Shown: positions 1 through 12,300 of the stretch, in pieces
Layout of the letters: every line of letters starts with the position of its first letter
How positions within the stretch are numbered: the stretch's first letter is position 1
NCBI GenBank assembly: GCA_958295915.1
Contig: OY282381.1
Location: 4,114,722 to 4,178,721, forward strand
Length of the DNA: 64,000 nucleotides
From: an uncultured Caldilineaceae bacterium
GTDB lineage: Bacteria > Chloroflexota > Anaerolineae > Caldilineales > Caldilineaceae
Direction of reading: 5' to 3'
Translations under genes and position numbers: made by a program
Notes under the pieces: model-generated
The model's input: only the letters and a program-made list of their open reading frames with translations
Database searches by the model: none
Told to the model about the DNA's origin: nothing

Positions 1-45
1 AACCAATGGTCGATTACGAATTGGACAACTCCTGATTGGAATCGC

Positions 46-1662
46 CTACGGCAAGCTTGTTTCTCCCATTAAGTAGCGGTCACATTCCCGCGCCGCGCCC
101 CGGCCCTCATTGATCGCCCACACGACGAGGCTTTGCCCGCGGCGCATATCGCCGGCAGAGAATACGCCAGGGACATTTGTGGCGAACGTGCCGTACTCGG
201 CTTGGGCGTTGGAGCGGGCATCCCGTTCCACACCCAGTTGATCCAACACCGGGTTCTCCGGGCCCAGAAAGCCCATGGCCAGCAGCGCCAATTGGGCCGG
301 CCAGACTTCCTCAGTGCCCGGCACTTCCCGCAGTTGGGGACGAGAGCCGTTGCCGCTGGGCGCCCATTCGATCATGACTGTATGAAGTTCCTTCAGATGT
401 CCGTTTTCGTCACCAACGAACTTTTTCGTGCTGATCAGGAATGTGCGTGGATCTTTGCCGAAGCGCTCCGCGGCTTCCGCATGCCCGTAATCGACACGGA
501 AAATGTGGGGCCATTCCGGCCAGGGATTGTCCTTGGCCCGTTCTGGCGGCGGCTTCGGCAGGATTTCGAACATGTTGAGGCTCTTGCAACCATGGCGCAT
601 CGACGTGCCCAGGCAGTCGTTGCCCGTGTCACCGCCGCCGATGACGATCACATCCTTGCCCTTCGCAGAGATAAATGGATAGCCAAAGCCTTTTGAATCA
701 TATACATCATGGGCGGCTTTCGGGCTCCCCTCTTCGCGTTTTGTTCCAGGCTCAGCGTTCTGGCGTGGTGGACTGCCGGATTGGAAGGCAGTAGAATGTT
801 CGCTGGATGGGGCGCGCGACCAGCCAAATTTGTCATCCAGTAGCTGCTGTGTGTTGCCGTGTAGAAACTCCATGGCAAAATGAACGCCTTTCAACGCCCG
901 GCCTTCAATCGGCAGGTCTCGGGGTTTCGTCGCGCCCCCGCACAACACCACCGCGTCGTACTCCTCCATCAGCTTGGCGGCCGGATAGTCTTGGCCCACT
1001 TCGCAGTTGGTGATGAATTCCACCCCCTCCGCGCGCATCAGATCGACCCGACGCTGAACCGTCTCCTTTTCCAACTTCATATTGGGGATGCCGTACATCA
1101 GGAGCCCGCCGATACGATCGGCCCGCTCATAGACGGTCACCGAATGGCCGGCAGAGTTGAGCTGCGCGGCGCAGGCCAGACCGGCCGGCCCAGAACCGAC
1201 CACAGCAACCTTTTCCCCTGTGCGTCTGGGCGGCGGATGCGGGACCACCCAGCCCTCATCAAAGCCTTTGTCGATGATCGCGCATTCAATGCTCTTGATC
1301 GTTACCGGCGGCTCGATCAGGCCCAACGTGCAGGAGCCTTCGCAAGGGGCTGGGCAGACGCGGCCCGTAAACTCGGGAAAGTTGTTGGTGGCATGGAGAC
1401 GCTCCAGCGCCTCGCGCCAACGGCCCTGATAGACCAGATCATTCCACTCCGGTATCAGGTTGTTGACGGGACATCCGCCCTCCGGCATCGTTCCTGTATG
1501 GCAAAAGGGAATGCCGCAATCCATACAGCGCGCGCCTTGACGCTGCAGATTTTCTATGGATAGATGCAGATGAAATTCATTCCAATCCTGAATGCGTTCA
1601 AAGGGCGGACGTTCCGGAAAGGATTGCCGTTCGAATTCAAGAAAGCCGGTTGGTTTGCCCAT
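46..1662 (-). CDS. gltD: Glutamate synthase small subunit
   Basis: 538 residues. This NADPH-dependent beta subunit passes electrons to GltB for making glutamate from glutamine and 2-oxoglutarate. The N-terminus carries two cysteine clusters for 4Fe-4S centres (CMDCGIPFC, then CPAPCEGSC). They are followed by an FAD dinucleotide motif ([15 protein letters not shown]) and an NADPH motif ([13 protein letters not shown]). Between the two nucleotide motifs, roughly residues 277-320, there is a polar, low-complexity stretch absent from ordinary GltD. Its DNA looks like an inserted dispersed repeat kept in frame. The gene lies 71 bp downstream of gltB and is probably cotranscribed. Family assignment is secure; activity of the enlarged protein is inferred. 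Confidence 0.95.
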   Translation of the reverse strand: MGKPTGFLEFERQSFPERPPFERIQDWNEFHLHLSIENLQRQGARCMDCGIPFCHTGTMPEGGCPVNNLIPEWNDLVYQGRWREALERLHATNNFPEFTGRVCPAPCEGSCTLGLIEPPVTIKSIECAIIDKGFDEGWVVPHPPPRRTGEKVAVVGSGPAGLACAAQLNSAGHSVTVYERADRIGGLLMYGIPNMKLEKETVQRRVDLMRAEGVEFITNCEVGQDYPAAKLMEEYDAVVLCGGATKPRDLPIEGRALKGVHFAMEFLHGNTQQLLDDKFGWSRAPSSEHSTAFQSGSPPRQNAEPGTKREEGSPKAAHDVYDSKGFGYPFISAKGKDVIVIGGGDTGNDCLGTSMRHGCKSLNMFEILPKPPPERAKDNPWPEWPHIFRVDYGHAEAAERFGKDPRTFLISTKKFVGDENGHLKELHTVMIEWAPSGNGSRPQLREVPGTEEVWPAQLALLAMGFLGPENPVLDQLGVERDARSNAQAEYGTFATNVPGVFSAGDMRRGQSLVVWAINEGRGAARECDRYLMGETSLP

Positions 1663-1683
1663 TTTCGATTTCTCCCATTACCC

Positions 1684-1720
1684 CAGTGGAAAACCAGTGA
1701 TCAGTGGCTAGTGGTCAGTA
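1684..1720. repeat. Short dispersed repeat of the GTGGCTAGTGGTCAGTA family
   Basis: The gltB-gltD spacer is made largely of CAGTG/GGTCAG words. It shares the 17-mer GTGGCTAGTGGTCAGTA with the minus strand of 37455-37482 and a 14-mer with 42034-42056. All three sit at gene junctions. No coding or promoter function is visible. Confidence 0.6.
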
Positions 1721-1733
1721 TCGATCACAGGTG

Positions 1734-4700
1734 TTAGTTCCCGCTCACCCGCGCCAGGTCCTGGCTATTGCGCTTAAACGCGGCCATCATCGCCTCTGCG
1801 CCCTTGAGACCGGTGGCCTCGACTTCGGCAAGACATTGCTGCATCCGCTTGTAGTCCTTCGGCATCACCTTTACAAACTCAGGCACATACGCATCCCAGT
1901 TCGAGAGAACCCTCTGGGCCACTTCCGAATTGGTATAGGCATAGTGGCGCTGAACCATCTCCCGCACTGTGGTGATTTCGAGCGGGTCTTCCAACTTCTC
2001 CACCTCGACCATTTCATAGTTGCAGAGATCGGCGAATGCAGTGGGACTTTCCGACCCGACAGGGCGAGTATTGAAAAGGACGTATGCGATGCCACCGGAC
2101 ATGCCCGCCGCAAAGTTGCGCCCGGTGCGGCCCAGCACAACCACCCGACCGCCGGTCATATATTCGCAACCGTGATCTCCGACGCCTTCAATGACCGCCT
2201 TCATGCCGGAGTTTCGCACACAGAAGCGCTCCCCCGCCATACCCCGAATGTATGCCTCGCCATCTGTCGCTCCGTAGAAAGCCACATTGCCGATAATAAT
2301 GTTGTCTTCAGCCTGGAAGGTGGATCCATGCGGCGGGTAGGCGATGATTTTGCCGCCAGAGAGTCCCTTCCCAAAATAGTCGTTGCCGTCGCCTTCCAAT
2401 TCCAGCGTAATGCCTTTGGGGATGAATGCGCCGAAACTCTGGCCGGCTGACCCCTGGAAGTGCAGTTGGATCGTGTCTTCTGGCAGGCCGTCGGGGCCGA
2501 AGCGACGGGTGGTCTCACTGCCTACAATTGTGCCGACCACCCGTTTTGTGTTGTGGATCGGCAGGGTCGCCTTCACCCTTTCGCCCTTGTCCAGCGCCGG
2601 TTTGCAGAGATCGAGCAAGGTTGTATTGTCCAGCGCTTTGTCCAGACCATGATCCTGTTCGATCTGACAGTAGCGCCCCCACTCTTCTGGCACGTTGGGC
2701 CGGTATAGAATTGCCGACAGATCGATGCCTTTTGCCTTCCAATGCTTGATCGCCTCGGGAGCCTTTAAGCGGTCTGTGCGTCCGATCATTTCATTCACGG
2801 TGCGGAAGCCGAGCTTCGCCATATATTCCCGCAGTTCCTGGGCAATGAAGTGCATGAAATTGATAACGTGTTCCGGTTCTCCCACGAATTTCGCCCGCAA
2901 CTCCGGATTCTGGGTGGCCACGCCTACGGGACATGTATCCAGATGACAGACCCGCATCATAATACAGCCCAGGGCGACAAGCGGGCTGGTGGCGAAGCCG
3001 TACTCCTCAGCGCCCAGCAGAGCGGCAATTGCCAGATCCCGTCCGGTCTTGAGCTGCCCATCGGTTTCTACCACCACCCGGCTACGCAGATTGTTGAGCA
3101 GCAAGGTCTGGTGGGTCTCGGCCACACCCAGCTCCCAGGGCAGGCCCGCGTGCTTGATGCTCGTCTGGGGCGATGCGCCGGTGCCGCCATCGTTACCGCT
3201 GATCAGGATCACATCCGCATGCCCCTTGGCGACACCGGCCGCAATCGTGCCTACGCCCACCTCCGACACCAGTTTTACGTTGATGCGGGCGTGATGATTG
3301 GCGTTTTTCAGGTCGTGGATCAACTCTGCCAGATCCTCGATCGAATAGATGTCATGATGGGGTGGCGGTGAAATCAAACCGACCCCCGGGGTAGAGTGAC
3401 GCACCTCGGCAATCCAGGGATAGACTTTCTTGCCGGGCAACTGGCCGCCTTCGCCCGGCTTGGCCCCCTGAGCCATTTTGATCTGCAACTCCTTGGCGTG
3501 GACCAGATAGTTGCTCGTCACGCCGAAGCGAGCGGAGGCCACCTGTTTGATGGCGCTGTTCTTCGAGTCTCCATTCGGTTCCAGAATGTAGCGAGCCGGA
3601 TCTTCGCCGCCCTCGCCGGTATTGCTGCGTCCACCGATACGGTTCATGGCAATCGCCAAGGTCTCGTGAGCCTCTTTGCTGATGGAGCCGTAGGACATCG
3701 CCCCCGTCTTGAAGCGTTTACAGATCGACTCCACCGACTCCACCTCCTCGATGGGTATCGGCTCGTCGGCAAAATTGAACTCCAAGAGACCCCGCAGATT
3801 GCACCACTCCCGATTCATGCGGTCGATGTCCGCGGTGTACTCTTTGAAGGCTCTGTAGTCCTCGGCGCGCGTCGCCTTTTGCAGAAGGTGAACTGTGCGG
3901 GGGTTGAACAGGTGCAGCTCGCCATCCTTGCGCCATTGATAATCACCACCAGCGGACAGCAACTGACCGTTTGCATGGCCCTCTCCTCGCCCCTGCTGCG
4001 CGTGATGGGGCGGCCACGACCCATTGTCCGTAGTAGGGGCTGGCTTTGCGCCTGCCTCCTCCCCAGCGCGGGCCGAACTCTCATCCGTTTCAGGCCCATC
4101 CCTTTGCTGCGTCTTTGCGTCTTTGCGTCTTTGCGTTGAGCGGGCTCGGCCTTCATGGCGCGTTGGAAACAGGCGAATGGGGTAGGCTCGATTGTGGCGT
4201 ATCTTCGCTTCGGCGTAAATCTCCGGCAGATCGATGCCCTCGACCCGGCTTGATGTCCAGGTAAAGTATTTGTCTACAAGTCTTTTACTCAGGCCGAGGG
4301 CCTCGAATATCTGCGCGCCGCAGTAGCTCTGAATCGTCGAAATGCCCATCTTCGACAGCACTTTGACCACGCCTTTCATCGCCGCCTTAACGTAATTGTA
4401 GACGGCAGTTTCATGGTCGATATCGACGAGCAACCGCTGCTGGATCATCTGATCCAGCGTTTCCATCGCCAGATATGGATTGACGGCTGTGGCGCCGAAG
4501 CCGATGAGCAGGGCGAGATGATGCACCTCGCGCGGCTCGCCGGATTCGACCACCAGCGCCACCTGGGTGCGGGTCGCGTTGCGGATCAGATGGTGATGCA
4601 GGCCGGATGTTGCCAGCAAGGCCGGGATCGGCGCATCCTCTGGGCCGACGCCGCGATCCGAGAGAATGATGATGTTGATCCCTTCGTCGATGGCCTGCGT

Positions 4701-6680
4701 CGCGGCCTGGAACAGATCCTCCAGCGCCTGTTCCAGAGCGTCCACCCCCCCATTGATTTTGAAGAGAATTGGCAGCGTTCTGGCTCGGGAGGGTTGGGCC
4801 TCCAATTCGGAGTTTGACGAGCGTTTTTTTCTGGCCCAACCCTCCCAGCGATCGATATGGCGGATCTTGGCTAATTCGCTGTTTATGAGAATTGGGCGGC
4901 TCAGTTTGAGCTGCCGGCAGTGTTCCGGCGCCGTATCGAGAAGATTCAACTCCGTGCCCATCATCACTTCGGTGGCCGTAATCAGTTCCTCGCGGATGGC
5001 GTCGATGGGCGGGTTTGTCACCTGAGCGAAAAGCTGCTTGAAATAGTTGTACAGCAGTTGGGAATGACTGGACAGCGCCGCTGACGGCGTGTCGTTGCCC
5101 ATCGCGCCCACAGCTTCGACGCCATCTGTCGCCATGGGCGCCAGCAGAATGCGCAACTGCTCGAAGGTATAGCCAAAGACCTGCTGCCGTTGAATCAGCG
5201 TGGCATGATCCGCTGGGCGGTCCTCCGCATACTCCTGCGAATCCTGATTGGGCTGGGGAATTTCATCCAGACTGACCAGATGCTCGTCCAGCCATTCCCG
5301 GTAGGGATGCGCCGCGGCCATAGTCTCCTTGAGTTCCTCATCGGAGATGATGCGACCCTCGTCTGTATCCACCAGGAACATCCGGCCCGGCTCCAGACGC
5401 GCTTTCTTCAACACACGTTCCGGCTCGATGGGCAGCACGCCTACCTCCGACGCCATTACCACCAGATCGTCCTTTGTGACGGTATAGCGAGAGGGGCGCA
5501 AGCCATTGCGATCCAACACAGCGCCGACGATTGCGCCGTCGGTAAAGGCGATAGACGCCGGGCCGTCCCAAGGCTCCATCATTGTGCTGTAGTATTCGTA
5601 GAAGGCCTTTTTGGCATCGCTCATGGTTCCATGCTGGGACCACGGCTCTGGGATCATCATCATCATTGCGTGTGGCAATGAACGCCCGGACAGATACAGG
5701 AACTCCAGCGTTTCATCGAATTTGGCCGAGTCGCTGCCATCCTCCTGAATGATCGGCAGGATCTTTTTGATGTCATCGCCGAACAGCTCGCTCTGCAAAT
5801 GGGACTGTCGGGCGTACATCCAGTTTTCATTGCCCCGCAGAGTGTTGATCTCGCCATTGTGAATCATATACCGATAGGGGTGGGCGCGTTCCCAATTGGG
5901 GAAGGTATTGGTGCTGAAGCGGGAATGGATAAGCGCCAGCGCCGACTCCATATCCTCATCCAGCAGATCCGGGTAGAAGCCCTCGACCTGCTCTGACATC
6001 AACATGCCCTTATAGACAATTGTGCGCGAGGAGAGGCTGGGGATGTAGAACCTATCGCCTTCCTGTAGTTTAGAGTAGCGAATCCGGTTCTCTGCCAGCT
6101 TGCGGATCACATACAGTTTGCGCTCGAACGCCAGATCGTCGTTGCCTGTCAGCCGCTCTGGATTGCGCCCGATGAAAATCTGACGCACGACCGGTTCGCG
6201 CGATTTGGCTGTGTCGCCCAGCGCCTGGTTCGCTGTCGGTACCGTGCGCCAGCCGAGAACCGTTTGGCCTTCTGCGCGGATAATCTCTTCAAAGCGTTGC
6301 TCACACAGGGCGCGTTCATCCTCTTTCCAGGGCAGAAAGACCATCCCCACTGCGTACTGCTCCGCAGGCGGCAATTCGATCCCTTGGGCCGCCGCGACTT
6401 TACGCATAAATCTGTCCGGCATCTGCATGAGGATACCGGCGCCGTCACCGGTGTTCGGCTCGCATCCACAGGCGCCCCGGTGCGCCAGATTGAGAAGCGC
6501 CTGCAATCCCTGCGAGATAATTGAGCGCGACTTCTGGCCTTTTATATTGACAATGAAACCGACGCCGCAGGCGTCGTGTTCGAAGCGCGGATCATAGAGA
6601 CCCTGTTTGGCTGGCTGGCCGGTATGAGAATGAAGTGCAGAACGGTTCGAATCAGAGTGGTTCAGATGAATTGCAGACAT
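1734..6680 (-). CDS. gltB: Glutamate synthase large subunit
   Basis: 1648 residues. It hydrolyses glutamine and makes glutamate from 2-oxoglutarate with electrons from GltD. Cys38 in HDACGVGF is the expected N-terminal nucleophile of the amidotransferase after propeptide removal. The FMN/synthase domain shows [16 protein letters not shown], and the 3Fe-4S cysteines lie in [15 protein letters not shown] near residue 1240. A C-terminal GXGXG beta-helix domain is present. About 80 residues around 832-905, rich in Arg, Lys, Gln and Pro, are extra relative to normal GltB. They fall in the linker before the synthase domain and are encoded by repeat-like DNA. The start is supported by GGAG 8 nt upstream. 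Confidence 0.95.
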   Translation of the reverse strand: MSAIHLNHSDSNRSALHSHTGQPAKQGLYDPRFEHDACGVGFIVNIKGQKSRSIISQGLQALLNLAHRGACGCEPNTGDGAGILMQMPDRFMRKVAAAQGIELPPAEQYAVGMVFLPWKEDERALCEQRFEEIIRAEGQTVLGWRTVPTANQALGDTAKSREPVVRQIFIGRNPERLTGNDDLAFERKLYVIRKLAENRIRYSKLQEGDRFYIPSLSSRTIVYKGMLMSEQVEGFYPDLLDEDMESALALIHSRFSTNTFPNWERAHPYRYMIHNGEINTLRGNENWMYARQSHLQSELFGDDIKKILPIIQEDGSDSAKFDETLEFLYLSGRSLPHAMMMMIPEPWSQHGTMSDAKKAFYEYYSTMMEPWDGPASIAFTDGAIVGAVLDRNGLRPSRYTVTKDDLVVMASEVGVLPIEPERVLKKARLEPGRMFLVDTDEGRIISDEELKETMAAAHPYREWLDEHLVSLDEIPQPNQDSQEYAEDRPADHATLIQRQQVFGYTFEQLRILLAPMATDGVEAVGAMGNDTPSAALSSHSQLLYNYFKQLFAQVTNPPIDAIREELITATEVMMGTELNLLDTAPEHCRQLKLSRPILINSELAKIRHIDRWEGWARKKRSSNSELEAQPSRARTLPILFKINGGVDALEQALEDLFQAATQAIDEGINIIILSDRGVGPEDAPIPALLATSGLHHHLIRNATRTQVALVVESGEPREVHHLALLIGFGATAVNPYLAMETLDQMIQQRLLVDIDHETAVYNYVKAAMKGVVKVLSKMGISTIQSYCGAQIFEALGLSKRLVDKYFTWTSSRVEGIDLPEIYAEAKIRHNRAYPIRLFPTRHEGRARSTQRRKDAKTQQRDGPETDESSARAGEEAGAKPAPTTDNGSWPPHHAQQGRGEGHANGQLLSAGGDYQWRKDGELHLFNPRTVHLLQKATRAEDYRAFKEYTADIDRMNREWCNLRGLLEFNFADEPIPIEEVESVESICKRFKTGAMSYGSISKEAHETLAIAMNRIGGRSNTGEGGEDPARYILEPNGDSKNSAIKQVASARFGVTSNYLVHAKELQIKMAQGAKPGEGGQLPGKKVYPWIAEVRHSTPGVGLISPPPHHDIYSIEDLAELIHDLKNANHHARINVKLVSEVGVGTIAAGVAKGHADVILISGNDGGTGASPQTSIKHAGLPWELGVAETHQTLLLNNLRSRVVVETDGQLKTGRDLAIAALLGAEEYGFATSPLVALGCIMMRVCHLDTCPVGVATQNPELRAKFVGEPEHVINFMHFIAQELREYMAKLGFRTVNEMIGRTDRLKAPEAIKHWKAKGIDLSAILYRPNVPEEWGRYCQIEQDHGLDKALDNTTLLDLCKPALDKGERVKATLPIHNTKRVVGTIVGSETTRRFGPDGLPEDTIQLHFQGSAGQSFGAFIPKGITLELEGDGNDYFGKGLSGGKIIAYPPHGSTFQAEDNIIIGNVAFYGATDGEAYIRGMAGERFCVRNSGMKAVIEGVGDHGCEYMTGGRVVVLGRTGRNFAAGMSGGIAYVLFNTRPVGSESPTAFADLCNYEMVEVEKLEDPLEITTVREMVQRHYAYTNSEVAQRVLSNWDAYVPEFVKVMPKDYKRMQQCLAEVEATGLKGAEAMMAAFKRNSQDLARVSGN
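4103..4139. repeat. CTTTGCGT tandem repeat inside gltB
   Basis: Three and a half copies of the 10-mer GTCTTTGCGT lie within the gltB coding sequence and encode the RRKDAKTQ part of the insertion. Related CTGCGTCTTCGCGT words occur in non-coding DNA at 51028-51055, and a cousin occurs near 39905-39960. This is evidence that a dispersed non-coding repeat has been absorbed in frame. Confidence 0.55.
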
Positions 6681-6996
6681 AACGACATCTCCTCAATAAA
6701 TACCATACCAACGATATGCGTATCAGCCCATGGGAAGGCTGAGCGGCGCATCTGCTTTTTCGCGTCCCTGAACGTGGCGTAGTGTTGTGAAATCTTCAAA
6801 CGCAGGTGTAGGGTACGATTTGAAATCAGACGTATAAGCAGACGGGGTCGGCGCAGACCGGATGACGTCGTTGTCGATTCTTGCCTATTGAATACCTTAC
6901 AGGCATATGAGAGGGGATTACTCCTGCAAAAAGAGCCTGTCTGTTCCATTTTGCATAGAAATCATAGTATAAATGTACACGAACTTGGCTGATCCG
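6681..6996. other. Intergenic region upstream of gltB
   Basis: 316 bp between the gltB start and the end of the UPF0145 gene. It contains the gltB ribosome-binding site (GGAG) and AT-rich words on the minus strand near 6960-6975 (TATACT, TATGAT) that could be a -10 element. I could not pair these with a convincing -35. The weak open frames here look non-coding. Confidence 0.4.
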
Positions 6997-7326
6997 TCAA
7001 CTTGTCTTCTCTTGAACAGCCAATCGATACCCGTTGCCATAGACGATTACCTCCACGCCGCCATCTACGACTACTGGATGGCTGATTTTCACCCCCAGAA
7101 CCCCATCATAGCCCTGGGCTGCGGCCTTCGCCTCCAGATCGGACAGGCCCTGCTCGATAGCCTTGGATATCAGCGTTTCGTAGTGGGACATCCGCCCGCC
7201 GACGAGATTTCGGATGTTCTCCCGCACATCCTGAACGATATTGGCGGCGTACACCACCACAACCACGAGAAGCTCGCCTACATCGATGTCCGGGCGGGGA
7301 GGCTGATCGAGAGCGATTAAATTCAT
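6997..7326 (-). CDS. UPF0145 (YbjQ-like) protein
   Basis: 109 residues. It resembles the small YbjQ/UPF0145 family: a hydrophobic first half containing GGRMSHYE, then [20 protein letters not shown] and a beta-rich end ([10 protein letters not shown]). The family forms small oligomers and is often labelled heavy-metal binding, but no biochemical role is settled. It lies downstream of the 607-residue exported protein in the same direction. A piece of a second copy of its 5' end survives near 9275-9345, so it belongs to a duplicated block. Confidence 0.7.
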   Translation of the reverse strand: MNLIALDQPPRPDIDVGELLVVVVVYAANIVQDVRENIRNLVGGRMSHYETLISKAIEQGLSDLEAKAAAQGYDGVLGVKISHPVVVDGGVEVIVYGNGYRLAVQEKTS

Positions 7327-7385
7327 GTACTGTCCTCTTCTCTTTCACGATGTTCAGGAATATTGACGGTCACATTCACGTCCGG

Positions 7386-9209
7386 TTACCGGCGGCGGAA
7401 GATGTTCCGCCCCAGCAGGTACAGAATGAGCAATACAATAAGCAGACCGGATGACACGTACAGCATATTGCTCGCTGTTCCGTATTTGTGCCAGAAGAGC
7501 GCCCAGGGCACATCGCCGGAGAGTACAGGTCCTATATCTGCCAGCACTTGCGCCTTCTCTTCGACCAGAAGATCCAGCGTCGCCTGTAGGTTTTGGCTCT
7601 CCAACACAGCCTGGCGAATGTTCTCAAATTTCAGTTGGGGCATCAACCTCGGCTCGCGCAGGATGCGATCCACCAGCAGATTTGTATCGTCGGGCGGCAG
7701 TTCCGTCAGGTACGCGGCCAGCCAGGAAAGATCCTCTGCCGACAGTGCAGCGATAACCTGCCGGATCTGCGCCGTCGGCAGACCCAGCAGAAGATCCCGC
7801 TCCTCCTGATTCAGCAGCATCCATTGTTGAATGGCTTCTGGGTCTTGCAGGGCAAGAACTCGTTCCAGCGCCTCTCGGTCTCTGAATGCGGAGGGCGAGG
7901 CAACGCGGTACAACTCCGTCTCGACGACCTCAACGATTGCTTCACCGGCCAGGTCGGCCCAGGCGATAACCACCTCCGGATCGCTCACTCGCAGGATCTC
8001 GAAAGCTGGTTGGGGGAGATAAAAAATGCGCTCGAACTGACCCGTGTCGATTATGCGGCCCAACCGCTCTGGTTCCAGCGTCTCGTCCGCCAGCGCGACC
8101 AGCTCGGACAGCTTATCCACCTGATCGGTGGTTGTATTGTTCAGAATCGTCTGAAAGCGCGGATTCGTCTGGGCAAGATCCAGCACGCGGGCGAACTTCA
8201 AGAGGAAGTCACGCCATCGGCTGAAAACGTCGTTGGCGACCGAGCGGGCCAGTTGCGGCAGTTCAGTTTGCAACTCTTCGTCCACTTCTTTCGCGATCTG
8301 CGCGCGAATCTCGGCCTTTACGTCCTCTCCCTGGAGAGACTTCCGGATCTGAGGCAGCGCTCCCTCGCCACCTTTGATCAGGTCCCAGATAATAAGGCCG
8401 CCGCCGATAATCCAACCGACCAGAGGAATACCTATCGTAGCCACCTTGCCCAGAATGCGCGCCAGGACTTTGCCGGCGAGCGACTGGGCTATCTTTTGCG
8501 CCAACCGCTTGGCGATCTGAGAACCGATGATGACACCGACGCCGCCCACGAGTTCCGGATGTAACTTCAGGATCGCGAGGAAGTTTGCGTCCTCCGCATC
8601 CGGGTCAATACGCATCTCGTCGAGCTTGGACTGGATCTGCTCATCCAATGCAGACGCTATTGTTTGGGAAAAGGTAGCGCCGATAAATTCCTGCACGCAC
8701 AGCAGCGCAGAAGAGGCCGACTTGGCGGTCATCATACGAATTTCGGCGGTCAGTTCAGAGGCGATCGCCGTCGACAACTGATCGACAGCGTCTTGGAAAC
8801 GCGGGGAGCCGAAGGTATAGTTGGCGACTTTCGTCGTCAACTCTTCTGCCTTCTCCGGGGACCAATTGGACATGAACCGGCTCCAGTAGCCCTCCTCGTT
8901 GCGGACCCGTTCAATGGCCGCGTCTACCGCCGCATCGATGGTTGCGTCCACGTTCAGCGCCGCCCAGTTGCGATCGACAATCGCTGCCACACTCAGGTCT
9001 GCCTCGAATACAGATTGGGTGATGGCGTTCAACTCATCCCGCAAGCGGGCCTCTTCGACCTGTTCGCATTCCTGGACAGTGTGGATGGGCGGGGTTTCCT
9101 GGGCGCGCGCGGTTTTCGCCGGCAGAATCGCGGAGAGCAGGAGGGTGATGAGCAATGCGTGCGTCGAAAGCGTACGTCCTTTGCCGTTGTGTCCTCGGAT
9201 CATTGGCAA
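7386..9209 (-). CDS. Exported protein with one copy of a ~200-residue module and a C-terminal anchor
   Basis: 607 residues, function not recognised. A signal peptide (LSTHALLITLLLSAILPAK, probable cleavage after ARA) leads into a helical N-terminal domain. A glycine-rich hydrophobic stretch (GKVATIGIPLVGWIIGGGL) follows, then one copy of the module with INTGQ-like DTGQFERIF and ADLAGEAIVEVVETELY, and a C-terminal membrane helix ending in an RRR stop-transfer. It is a clear paralogue of the 2212-residue protein at 9393-16031. The expected topology is outside the cytoplasm and tethered by the C-terminus. An alternative ATG lies two codons in, at 9203. Confidence 0.75.
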   Translation of the reverse strand: MPMIRGHNGKGRTLSTHALLITLLLSAILPAKTARAQETPPIHTVQECEQVEEARLRDELNAITQSVFEADLSVAAIVDRNWAALNVDATIDAAVDAAIERVRNEEGYWSRFMSNWSPEKAEELTTKVANYTFGSPRFQDAVDQLSTAIASELTAEIRMMTAKSASSALLCVQEFIGATFSQTIASALDEQIQSKLDEMRIDPDAEDANFLAILKLHPELVGGVGVIIGSQIAKRLAQKIAQSLAGKVLARILGKVATIGIPLVGWIIGGGLIIWDLIKGGEGALPQIRKSLQGEDVKAEIRAQIAKEVDEELQTELPQLARSVANDVFSRWRDFLLKFARVLDLAQTNPRFQTILNNTTTDQVDKLSELVALADETLEPERLGRIIDTGQFERIFYLPQPAFEILRVSDPEVVIAWADLAGEAIVEVVETELYRVASPSAFRDREALERVLALQDPEAIQQWMLLNQEERDLLLGLPTAQIRQVIAALSAEDLSWLAAYLTELPPDDTNLLVDRILREPRLMPQLKFENIRQAVLESQNLQATLDLLVEEKAQVLADIGPVLSGDVPWALFWHKYGTASNMLYVSSGLLIVLLILYLLGRNIFRRR

Positions 9210-9274
9210 CCCCGTGAGTGGGTCATGGGTACTGCGTACGTCTGCGTCGGCGCATGGTTATTCAAACATGGCCC

Positions 9275-9345
9275 GGCGCATACCACCACAATGACGAGAA
9301 GCTCGCCTATATCGACGCCCGGGCGGTGAGACCGATCTACTCATG
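9275..9345 (-). pseudogene. Remnant of a second UPF0145 gene 5' end
   Basis: The sequence between the two exported-protein genes matches 7250-7330 (the first codons and leader of the UPF0145 gene), with shared words such as GAGAAGCTCGCCTA and TCCTCTTCTC. Only about 60-70 bp survive. This indicates that the UPF0145 and exported-protein pair was duplicated as a block and one UPF0145 copy was then deleted. Confidence 0.5.
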
Positions 9346-9392
9346 GACCGTCCTCTTCTCCACCACGACTGTTAGGGATATTGACGGTCACA

Positions 9393-12300
9393 TTACATTT
9401 CCGGTTGCCGGCGGCGGAAGATGTTCCGCCCCAGCAGGTACAGAATAAGCAATGCAAGAAGCAGCCCGGATGACACGAGCATATTGCTCGCTGTTCCGTA
9501 TTTGTGCCAGAAGAGCGCCCAGGGCACATCGCCGGAGAGTACAGATCCTATATCTGCCAGCACTTGCGCCTTCTCTTCGACCAGAAAATCCAGCGTCGCC
9601 TGTAGGTTTTGGCTCTCCAACACAGCCCGGCGAATGTTCTCAAATTTCAGTTGGGACATCAACCTCGGCTCGCGCAAGATGGTAGCCACCAGCAAATTTG
9701 TATCGTCGGACGGCAGTTCCGTCAGGTATGTAACCAGCCAGGCGAGGTCCTCTGGCGACAGTGCAGCGATAACCTTCTGGGGCTGCGTCGTCGGCAGACC
9801 CAGAAGAACATCCCGTTCCGACTGATTCAGCAGTATCAGTTTTTCTATAGCTTCTGGGGCTTGTAAGGCAAGAACCCTGTTCAGCGCCTCTCGCTCCCTG
9901 AAGTCGGAGGGCGAGGCAACGCGATATAATCCCGTCTCGACGACCTGAACAATTGCTGCATCGGCCAGGTCGGCCCAGGCGATGACCAGCTGCGGATCTT
10001 CGCTCACTGTCAGGATATCGAAAGCCTGTTGGGGGAGAGCAAAAATGCGCTCGAACTGACCTGTGTTGATCATATCGGGCAACTGCTCTGGTTTCAGCGT
10101 TTCGTCCGCCAGCGAGACCAGTTCAGACAGCTTATCCACCTGGTCGGCGGTTGTATTGTTCAGAATCGTCTGGAAGCGCGGATTCGTCTGGGCCAGGGTC
10201 AGCACGCGGGGAAACTTCGCCCGTAGGTTCTCGGATTCCTTCAATTTGGACATCAGCCCCGGCGCCCGCAAGATGGTATCCACCAGCAGATTTGTCGCCT
10301 GGGGCGGCAGTTCTGGCAGATACGCGGCCAGCCCAGAAAGGTCCTCTGGCGACAGATCAATGAGAACCGACCGGGCCTGCTCCGTCGGCAGTTCCAGCAA
10401 AACATCCTGCTCCGACTGATTCAGTTGCATCAGTTTCTGAATGGCTGCTGAGTCTTGCGGGGCAAGAACCCTGCTCAGCGCCTCTCGCTCCCTGAAGTCG
10501 GAGGGTGAGGCAACGCGGTACAACTCCGTCTCGACGACCTCAACGATTGCTTCACCGGCCAGGTCGGCCCAGGCGATGACCATATCTGGATCCCCATACT
10601 CTCGCAGGATCTCGAAAGCTGGTTGGGGGAGAGCAAAAATGCGCTCGAACTGACCCGTATTGATCATATCGGGCAACCGCTCGGGTCCCAGTGTCTCGTC
10701 CGCCAGCGCGACCAGTTCGGACAGCTTATCCACCTGGTCGGCGGTTGTATTGTTCAGAATCGTCTGAAAGCGCGGATACGTCTGGGCGAGGGTCAGCACG
10801 CGGGGAAACTTCGCCTGAATGTCCTCGGATTCCTTCAATTTGGACATCAACGCCGGCTCGCGCAAGATGGTATCCGCCAGCAGATTTGTCGCCTGGGGCG
10901 GCAGTTCTGGTAGGTATGTAACCAGCCAGGCAAGGTCCTCTGGCGACAGAGCAATGAGAACCGACCGGGCTTGCTCTGTCGGCAGTTCCAGCAAAACATC
11001 CTGCTCCGACTGATTCAGCAGCATCAGTTTTTGAATGGCTGCTGAATCTTGCAGGGCAAGAACCCGGTTCAGCGCCTCTCTGTCTCTGAAGTCGGAGGGC
11101 GAGGTGATGACGTACAGCTCCGTCTCGACGACCTCAACGATTGCTTCACCGGCCAGGTCGGCCCAGGCGATGACCACCTGCGGATCTCCACGCCCTTTCA
11201 GGATTTCGAAAGCCTGTTGGGGGAGAGCAAAAATGCGCTCGAACTGACCCGTGTTGATCATATCGGGCAACCGCTCGGGTCCCAGTGTCTCGTCCGCCAG
11301 CGCGACCAGTTCGGACAGTTTTTCTACCTGGTCGGCGGTTGTATTGTTCAGAATCGTCTGGAAGCGCGGATACGTCTGGGCCAGGGTCAGCACGCGGGGA
11401 AACTTCGAGCGAATGTCCTCGGATTCCTTCAATTTGGACATCAGCCCTGGCTCGCGCAAGATGGTATCCACCAGCAGATTTGTCGCCTGAGGCGGCAGTT
11501 CCGCGAGATAGATGGCCAGCCCAGAAAGGTCCTCTGGCGACAGAGCAATGAGAACCGACCGGGACTGCTCTGTCGGCAGTTTCAGCAGAAGAACCTGCTC
11601 CAACTGATGCAACTGAATCAGTTTCTGAATAGCTTCTGGGTCTTGCAGGGCAAGAACCCTGTTCAGCGCCTCTCGTTCCCTGAAGTCGGAGGGCGAGGCA
11701 ACGCGATATAATCCCGTCTCGACGACCTGAACAATTGCTGCATCGGCCAGGTCGGCCCAGGCGATGACCACCTCCGGATCGCTCACTGTCAGGATCTCGA
11801 AAGCTGGTTGGGGGAGAGCAAAAATGCGCTCGAACTGACCCGTGTTGATTATGTGGCCCAACCGCTCGGGTCCCAGTGTCTCGTCCGCCAGCGCGACCAG
11901 TTCGGACAGTTTATCCACCTGGTCGGCGGTTGTATTGTTCAGAATCGTCTGGAAGCGCGGATACGTCTGGGCCAGGGTCAGCACGCGGGGAAACTTCGAG
12001 CGAATGTCCTCGGATTCCTTCAATTTGGACATCAACGCCGGCTCGCGCAAGATGGTATCCGCCAGCAGATTTGTCGCCTGGGGCGGCAGTTCTGGCAGAT
12101 ACGCGGCCAGCCAGGCAAGGTCCTCTGGCGACAGAGCAATGAGAACCGACCGGGCCTGCTCCGTCGCCAGTTCCAGCAAAACATCCTGCTCCGACTGATT
12201 CAGCAGCATCAGTTTCTGAATGGCTGCTGAGTCTTGCAAGGCAAGAACCCGGTTCAGCGCCTCTCGGTCTCTGAAGTCGGAGGACGAGGCAACGCGGTAC

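Noticed and set aside
6662..6949. 95-codon minus-strand ORF upstream of gltB
   Set aside because: It overlaps the gltB ribosome-binding site and start in another frame. No coding signal supports it.
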